A stretch of 64,000 nt of DNA from Nemertoderma westbladi (Eukaryota; Xenacoelomorpha; Nemertodermatida; Nemertodermatidae). Within the stretch, counting starts at the first letter, position 1; each line of letters starts with the position of its first letter. The stretch covers positions 60,541 to 124,540 of the forward strand of contig JAUCBJ010008300.1 of NCBI GenBank assembly GCA_032718475.1, given 5' to 3'. The notes under the pieces are model-generated. The model was not told the DNA's origin, searched no databases, and saw only the letters and a list, made by a program, of their open reading frames with translations. Of the stretch, positions 57,201 to 64,000 are shown piece by piece. The position numbers and the translations under genes are program-made.

Positions 57201-59366
57201 AAATTTCTCAGCTATTTCATGAATATAATGAGTATTAAAGCCATGTCAAAATCCTTGGGCTTTCAGCAATAATTTATCAAAATATTCTCAGATTTTTTAC
57301 AAAAAACGACATCGATTTTCATATTTATAACTTCTAACCCACTCCACGAGATAGAGAATCTTAAACGAAAGTCATAAGAACAGGTAACACTTACATTTAT
57401 AGAAGTAATCAGCTGTAATTTGCTTCGTCTTTCCCCAGGAGATGGATGAATTTTGATTGCGTCGGAACACCCCCTTTCTGAGGCTCTCAGAGTGAAGATA
57501 TAAGTAGCCTATCTCCCTGTTAATATTATTGTGTTCTAGAATATTTAATATAGTTTCATCGCATTGCCAAAGCGGCTGGAGCCGAACTTAATATGTGATA
57601 CAATAATTCACCTCAAATTTCTCAGCTATTTCATGAATATAATGAGTATTAAAGCCATGTCAAAATCCTTGGTGTTTTTCAGCAATAATTTATTAAAATC
57701 TCCTCTGATTTTTTACAAAAAACGACATCGATTTTCATATTCATGACTTCTAACCCACTCCAAGATATAGTCAATCTTAAATGGAAGTCAAAAGAGCAGG
57801 TAACACTTACATTTATAGAAGTAATCAGCTGTTCTTGACTTCGTCTTTCCCCTGGAGATGGATGCATTTTGATTGTGTCAGAACACCCCCTTTTTGAGGC
57901 TCTCAGAGTGAAGAGATAAGTAGCATATCTCCCTGTTAATATTGTTGTGTTCTAGAATATTAATTATAGTTTCATCGTGTTGCCAAAGCGGCTGGAGCCA
58001 AAGATAATATGTAATGCAATAATTTACCTCAAATATCTCAGCTAGTTCATGAATATAATGAGTATTAAATCCTTGTCAAAATCCTTGGTGTTTTTCAACA
58101 ATAATTTATTAAAATCTCCTCTGATTTTTTACAAAAAACGACATCGATTTTCATATTCATGACTTCTAACCCACTCCAAGAGATAGACAATCTTAAATGA
58201 AAGTCAAAAGAGCAGGTAACACTTACATTTATAGAAGCAATCAGCTGTTCTTTGCTTCGTCTTTCCCCTGGAGATGGATGAATTTTGATTGCATCGGAAC
58301 ACCCCCTTTTTGAGGCTCTCAGAGTGAAGATATAAGTTGCCTATCTCCCTGTTAATATTGTTGTGTTCTAGAATATTTAATATAGTTTCATCGTATTGCA
58401 AAAGTGGCTGGAGCCGAACTTAATATGTGATACAATAATTCACCTCAAATTTCTCAGCTATTTCATGAATATAATGAGTATTAAAGCCATGTCAAAATCC
58501 TTGGTGTTTTTCAACAATAATTTATTAAAATCTCCTCTGATTTTTTACAAAAAACGACATCGATTTTCATATTCATGACTTCTAACCCACTCCAAGAGAT
58601 AGACAATCTTAAATGGAAGTCAAAAGAGCAGGTAACACTTACATTTATAGAAGTAATCAGCTGTTCTTGACTTCGTCTTTCCCCTGGAGATGGATGCATT
58701 TTGATTGTGTCAGAACACCCCCTTTTTGAGGCTCTCAGAGTGAAGAGATAAGTAGCATATCTCCCTGTTAATATTGTTGTGTTCTAGAATATTAATTATA
58801 GTTTCATCATGTTGCCAAAGCGGCTGGAGCCAAAGATAATATGTAATGCATTAATTTACCTCAAATATCTCAGCTAGTTCATGAATATAATGAGTATTAA
58901 ATCCTTGTCAAAATCCTTGGTGTTTTTGAGCAATAATTTATTAAAATCTCCTCTGATTTTTTACAAAAAACGACATCGATTTTCATATTCATGACTTCTA
59001 ACCCACTCCAAGAGATAGACAATTTTAAATGAAAGTCAAAAGAGCAGGTAACACTTATATTTATAGAAGTAATCAGCTGTTCTTTGCTTCGTCTTTCCCC
59101 TGGAGATGGATGAATTTGATTGCGTCGGAACACCCCCTTTTTGAGGCTCTCAGAGTGAAGATATAAGTAGCCTATCTCCCTGTTAATATTGTTGTGTTCT
59201 AGAATATGTATTATAGTTCATCGTATTGCCAAAGCGGCTGGAGCCGAACTTAATATGTGATACAATAATTAACCTCAAATTTCTCAGCTATTTCATGAAT
59301 ATAATGAGTATTAAAGCCATGTCAAAATCCTTGGTGTTTTTCAGCAATAATTTATTAAAATCCCCT
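54285..59366 (-). repeat. 7-monomer higher-order repeat, 2907 bp
   Basis: 54285-56460 recurs at 57192-59367 with landmarks exactly 2907 bp apart (54657/57564, 55489/58396, 56319/59226). Left of the LTR element 37980-38946 matches 56225-57191; subtracting the 15338-bp insertion gives the same 2907-bp period. The retrotransposon therefore sits inside one copy of this repeat. The similarity ends near 59367, where AATCCCCTCTG replaces AATCTCCTCTG. Confidence 0.85.
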
Positions 59367-61199
59367 CTGATTTTTTACAAAAACCACATCGATTTTCATA
59401 TTTATAACTTCTAACCCACTCCATGAGATAGAGAATCTTAAATGAAAGTCAAAACAACTAACAGGTAACACTGGTAACACAGTGAAGAGATAAGTAGCCT
59501 ATCTCCCTGTTAATATTATTGTGTTCTAGAATATTTATTATAGTTTCATCGTATTGCCAAAGAGACTGGAGCTGAAATTAATATATAATGCAACAATTCA
59601 CCTCAAGTATCTCAGCTATTTCATGAACATAATGAAGTATTAAATCCATGTTAAAATCCTTCGGGTTTTTCAGCAATAATTTATCAAAATATACCCTGAT
59701 TTTTTTCAAAAACCACATCGATTTTCATATTTATAACTTCTAACCCACTCCACGAGATAGAGAATCTTAAACGAAAGTCATAAGAACAGGTAACACTTTC
59801 ATTTATAGAAGTAATCAGCTGTTATTTGCTTCGTCTTTCCCCAGGAGATGGATTAAATTTGATTGCGTCGGAACACCCCCCTTTTTGAGGCTCTCAGAGT
59901 GTAGAGAAAAGTAGCCTATCTCCCTGTTAATATTGTTGTTTTCTAGAATATTGAATATAGTTTCATCGTATTGCCAAAGCGGCTGGAGCCAAAGTTAATA
60001 TGTGATACAATAATTCACTTCAAATTTCTCAGCTATTTCATGAATATAATGAATATTAAAGCCATGTCAAAATCCTTGGTGTTTTTCAGTATTAATTTAT
60101 TAAAATCTCCTCAGATTTTTTACAAAAAACGACATCGATTTTCATATTTATAACTTCTAACCCACTCCACGAGGTTGAGAATCTTAAACGAAAGTCATAA
60201 GAACAGGTAACACTTACATTTATAGAAGTAATCAGCTGTTCTTTGATTCGACTTTCCCCTGGAGATGGATTAATTTTGATTGCGTCGTAACACCCCCTAT
60301 CTGTGGCTCTCAGAGTGAAGATATAAGTAGCCTATCTCCCTGTTAATATTGTTGTGTTCTAGAATATTTATTATAGTTTCATCGTATTAAATATCTCAAA
60401 TAGTTCATGAATATAATGAGTATAAAATCCTTTTCAAAATCCTTGGTGTTTTTCAGCAATAATTTATTAAAATCTCCTCTGATTTTTTACAAAAAACGAC
60501 AACGATTTTCATATTCATGACTTCTAATCCACTCCAAGAGATAGACAATCTTAAATGAAATTCAAAAGAGCAGGTAATACTTACATTTATAGAAGTAATC
60601 AGCTGTTCTTTGCTTCGTCTTTCCCCTGGAGATGGATGAATTTTGATTGCGTCGGAACACCCCCTTTTTGAGGCTCTCAGAGTGAAGATATAAGTAGCCT
60701 ATCTCCCTGTTAATATTGTTGTGTTCTAGAATATGTATTATAGTTTCATCGTATTGCCAAAGCGGCTGGAGCCAAACTTAATATGTGATACAATAATTCA
60801 CCTCAAATTTCTCAGCTATTTCATGAATATAATGAGTATTAAAGCCATGTCAAAATCCTTGGTGTTTTTCAGTATTAATTTATTAAAATCTCCTCTGATT
60901 TTTTACAAAAAACGACATCGATTTTCATATTTATAACTTCTAACCCACTCCACGAGATTGAGAATCTTAAACGAAAGTCATAAGAACAGGTAACACTTAC
61001 ATTTATAGAAGTAATCAGCTGTTATTTGCTTCGTCTTTCTCCAGGAGATAGATTAATTTTGATTGCGTCGGAACACCCCCTATCTGTGACTCTCAGAGTG
61101 AAGATATAAGTAGCCTATCTCCCTGTTAATATTGTTGTGTTCTAGAATATTTATTATAGTTTCATCGTATTAAATATCGCAAATAGTTCATGAATATAA

Positions 61200-63597
61200 T
61201 GAATATAAAATCCTTGTCAAAATCCTTGGTGTTTTTCAGCAATAATTTATTAGAATCTTCTCTGATTTTTTACAAAAAACTACATCGATTTTCATATTCA
61301 TGACTTCTAATCCACTCCAAGAGATAGACAATCTTAAATGAAAGTCAAAAGAGCAGGTAACACTTACATTTATAGAAGTAATCAGCTGTTCTTTGCTTCA
61401 ACTTTCCCCTGGAGATGGATTAATTTTGATTGCGTCGTAACACCCCCTATCTGTGGCTCTCAGAGTGAAGATATAAGTAGCCTATCTCCCTGTTAATATT
61501 GTTGTGTTATAGAATATTTATTATAGTTTCATCGTATTAAATATCTCAAATAGTTCATGAATATAATGAGTATAAAATCCTTTTCAAAATCCTTGGTGTT
61601 TTTCAGCAATAATTTATTAAAATCTCCTCTGATTTTTTTCAAAAAACGACATCGATTTTCATATTCATGACTTCTAACCCACTCCAAGAGATAGACAATA
61701 TTATATGAAAGTCAAAAGAGCAGGTAACACTTAAATTTATAGAAGTAATCAGCTGTTCTTTGCTTCGTTTTTCCCCTGGAGATGGATGAATTTTGATTGC
61801 GTCGGAACACCCCCTTTTTGAGGCTCTCAGAGTGAAGATATAAGTAGCCTATCTCCCTGTTAATATTGTTGTGTTCTAGAATATTTATTATAGTTTCATC
61901 GTATTGCCAAAGCGGCTGGAGCCAAAGTTAATATGTGATACAATAATTCACCTCAAATTTCTCAGCTATTTCATGAATATAATGAGTATTAAAGCCATGT
62001 CAAAATCCTTGGTGTTTTTCAGCAATAATTTATTAAAATCTCCTCTGATTTTTTACAAAAAACAACATCGATTTTCATATTCATGACTTCTAACCCACTC
62101 CAAGAGATAGACAATCTTAAATGGAAGTCAAAAGAGCAGGTAACACTTACATTTATAGAAGTAATCAGCTGTTCTTTGCGTCGTCTTTCCCCTGGAGATG
62201 GATGAATTATGATTGCGTCGGAACACCCCCTTTTTGAGGCTCTCAGAGTGAAGAAATAAGTAGCCTATCTCCCTGTTAATATTGTTGTGTTCTAGAATAT
62301 GTATTATAGTTTCATCGTATTGCCAAAGCGGCTGGAGCCGAACTTAATATGTGATACAATAATTCACCTCAAATTTCTCAGCTATTTCATGAATATAATG
62401 AATATAAAATCCTTGTCAAAATCCTTGGGGTTTTTCAGCAATAATTTATTAGAATCTTCTCTGATTTTTTACAAAAAACTACATCGATTTTCATATTCAT
62501 GACTTCTAATCCACTCCAAGAGATAGACAATCTTAAATGAAAGTCAAAAGAGCAGGTAACACTTACATTTATAGAAGTAATCAGCTGTTCTTTGCTTCAA
62601 CTTTCCCCTGGAGATGGATTAATTTTGATTGCGTCGTAACACCCCCTATCTGTGGCTCTCAGAGTGAAGATATAAGTAGCCTATCTCCCTGTTAATATTG
62701 TTGTGTTCTAGAATATTTATTATAGTTTCATCGTATTAAATATCTCAAATAGTTCATGAATATAATGAGTATAAAATCCTTTTCAAAATCCTTGGTGTTT
62801 TTCAGCAATAATTTATTAAAATCTCCTCTGATTTTTTTCAAAAAACGACATCGATTTTCATATTCATGACTTCTAACCCACTCCAAGAGATAGACAATAT
62901 TATATGAAAGTCAAAAGAGCAGGTAACACTTAAATTTATAGAAGTAATCAGCTGTTCTTTGCTTCGTTTTTCCCCTGGAGATGATGAATTTTGATTGCGT
63001 CGGAACACCCCCTTTTTGAGGCTCTCAGAGTGAAGATATAAGTAGCCTATCTCCCTGTTAATATTGTTGTGTTCTAGAATATTTATTATAGTTTCATCGT
63101 ATTGCCAAAGCGGCTGGAGCCAAAGTTAATATGTGATACAATAATTCACCTCAAATTTCTCAGCTATTTCATGAATATAATGAGTATTAAAGCCATGTCA
63201 AAATCCTTGGTGTTTTTCAGCAATAATTTATTAAAATCTCCTCTGATTTTTTACAAAAAACAACATCGATTTTCATATTCATGACTTCTAACCCACTCCA
63301 AGAGATAGACAATCTTAAATGGAAGTCAAAAGAGCAGGTAACACTTACATTTATAGAAGTAATCAGCTGTTCTTTGCGTCGTCTTTCCCCTGGAGATGGA
63401 TGAATTATGATTGCGTCGGAACACCCCCTTTTTGAGGCTCTCAGAGTGAAGATATAAGTAGCCTATCTCCCTGTTAATATTGTTGTGTTCTAGAATATGT
63501 ATTATAGTTTCATCGTATTGCCAAAGCGGCTGGAGCCGAACTTAATATGTGATACAATAATTCACCTCAAATTTCTCAGCTATTTCATGAATATAAT
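61200..63597 (-). repeat. Two tandem copies of a 3-monomer higher-order repeat, 1198 bp
   Basis: TAGAATCTTCTCTGATTT occurs at 61251 and 62450; other landmarks at 61904/63102 and 62299/63497 are 1198 bp apart. The unit is shorter than three full monomers because one of them carries the 60-base deletion. One base is missing at about 62983 in the second copy. Confidence 0.8.
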
Positions 63598-64000
63598 GAG
63601 TATTAAAGCCATGTCAAAATCCTTGGTGTTTTTCAGCAATAATTTATTAAAATCTCCTCTGATTTTTTACAAAAAACGACATCGATTTTCATATTCATGA
63701 CTTCTAACCCACTCCAAGAGATAGACAATCTTAAATGGAAGTCAAAAGAGCAGGTAACACTTACATTTATAGAAGTGATCAGCTGTTCTTTGCTTCGTCT
63801 TTCCCCTGGAGATGGATGCATTTTGATTGTGTCAGAACACCCCCTTTTTGAGGCTCTCAGAGTGAAGAGATAAGTAGCATATCTCCCTGTTAATATTGTT
63901 GTGTTCTAGAATATTAATTATAGTTTCATCGTGTTGCCAAAGCGGCTGGAGCCAAAGATAATATGTAATGCAATAATTCACCTCAAATATCTCAGCTAGT

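Larger units (their letters stand above)
54285..64000 (-). repeat. 416-bp satellite array, block 5 (inverted orientation)
   Basis: About 23 monomers continuing block 4 after the LTR element, to the end of the window. It includes a 7-monomer and a 3-monomer higher-order repeat. A rearranged monomer near 59450-59490 lacks over 100 bases and has a short GGTAACACTGGTAACAC duplication. Several monomers (60385, 61165, 61535, 62740) have the 60-base deletion that joins CGTATTAAATATC. Confidence 0.95.

Noticed and set aside
2005-64000. Dozens of similar 60-79 codon frames on both strands of the satellite
   Set aside because: They recur because the DNA repeats, are broken in many monomers, lie on both strands of the same sequence, and are often started by codons other than ATG. 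No family resemblance.

Overview
The window is eukaryotic, almost certainly metazoan, heterochromatin. It is AT-rich, has no host gene that I can recognise, and is built from roughly one hundred copies of a satellite monomer of about 416 bp. Three different mobile elements interrupt the array. The animal assignment rests on a BEL/Pao-type LTR retrotransposon, a group known only from animals; I cannot name the species.

Layout: 1-2004 is single-copy, stop-rich DNA without a gene. Satellite in one orientation runs 2005-31845. It is split by a 1.55-kb piggyBac-like non-autonomous transposon at a TTAA site (12032-13583) and by a 3.3-kb element with 13-bp terminal inverted repeats (14542-17846). 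The latter carries a minisatellite, the 3' end of a LINE-type reverse transcriptase reading frame and an orphan 67-codon frame. At about 31845 the satellite flips orientation and continues to 38946. A 15.3-kb BEL/Pao-like element on the minus strand (38947-54279, LTRs 1919 bp, 5-bp target duplication CAATA) then interrupts it, and inverted satellite resumes to the window end. The satellite is organised in higher-order repeats: a 5-mer of 2085 bp in three almost identical copies, a 7-mer of 2907 bp, and 3-mers of about 1242 and 1198 bp. A larger duplication of about 5.4 kb left empty-site copies that fix the borders of the insertions.

The most unusual object is the retrotransposon. Its main frame is an uninterrupted 2288 codons and reads, in order, coiled coil, DUF1759-like gag region, CCHC knuckles, aspartic protease, a repetitive linker, integrase (HHCC zinc finger, DDE core) and a DUF5641-like tail. 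The reverse transcriptase and RNase H that should lie between protease and integrase are absent. Even so, the LTRs are nearly identical, so it moved recently and probably with an enzyme supplied in trans. Downstream of integrase are two further overlapping frames, the second with three zinc knuckles and no usable ATG. Ten copies of a near-palindromic motif of about 17 bp (GGAAGACTYGCGAGCCT on the sense strand) are scattered through coding and non-coding parts of the internal region and nowhere else in the window. The LTRs contain a tRNA-like Pol III box A / box B / T6 unit, and the 5' leader has three tandem stem-loops.

All repeat comparisons were made by eye from the sequence, without alignment software; percentages are deliberately not given.
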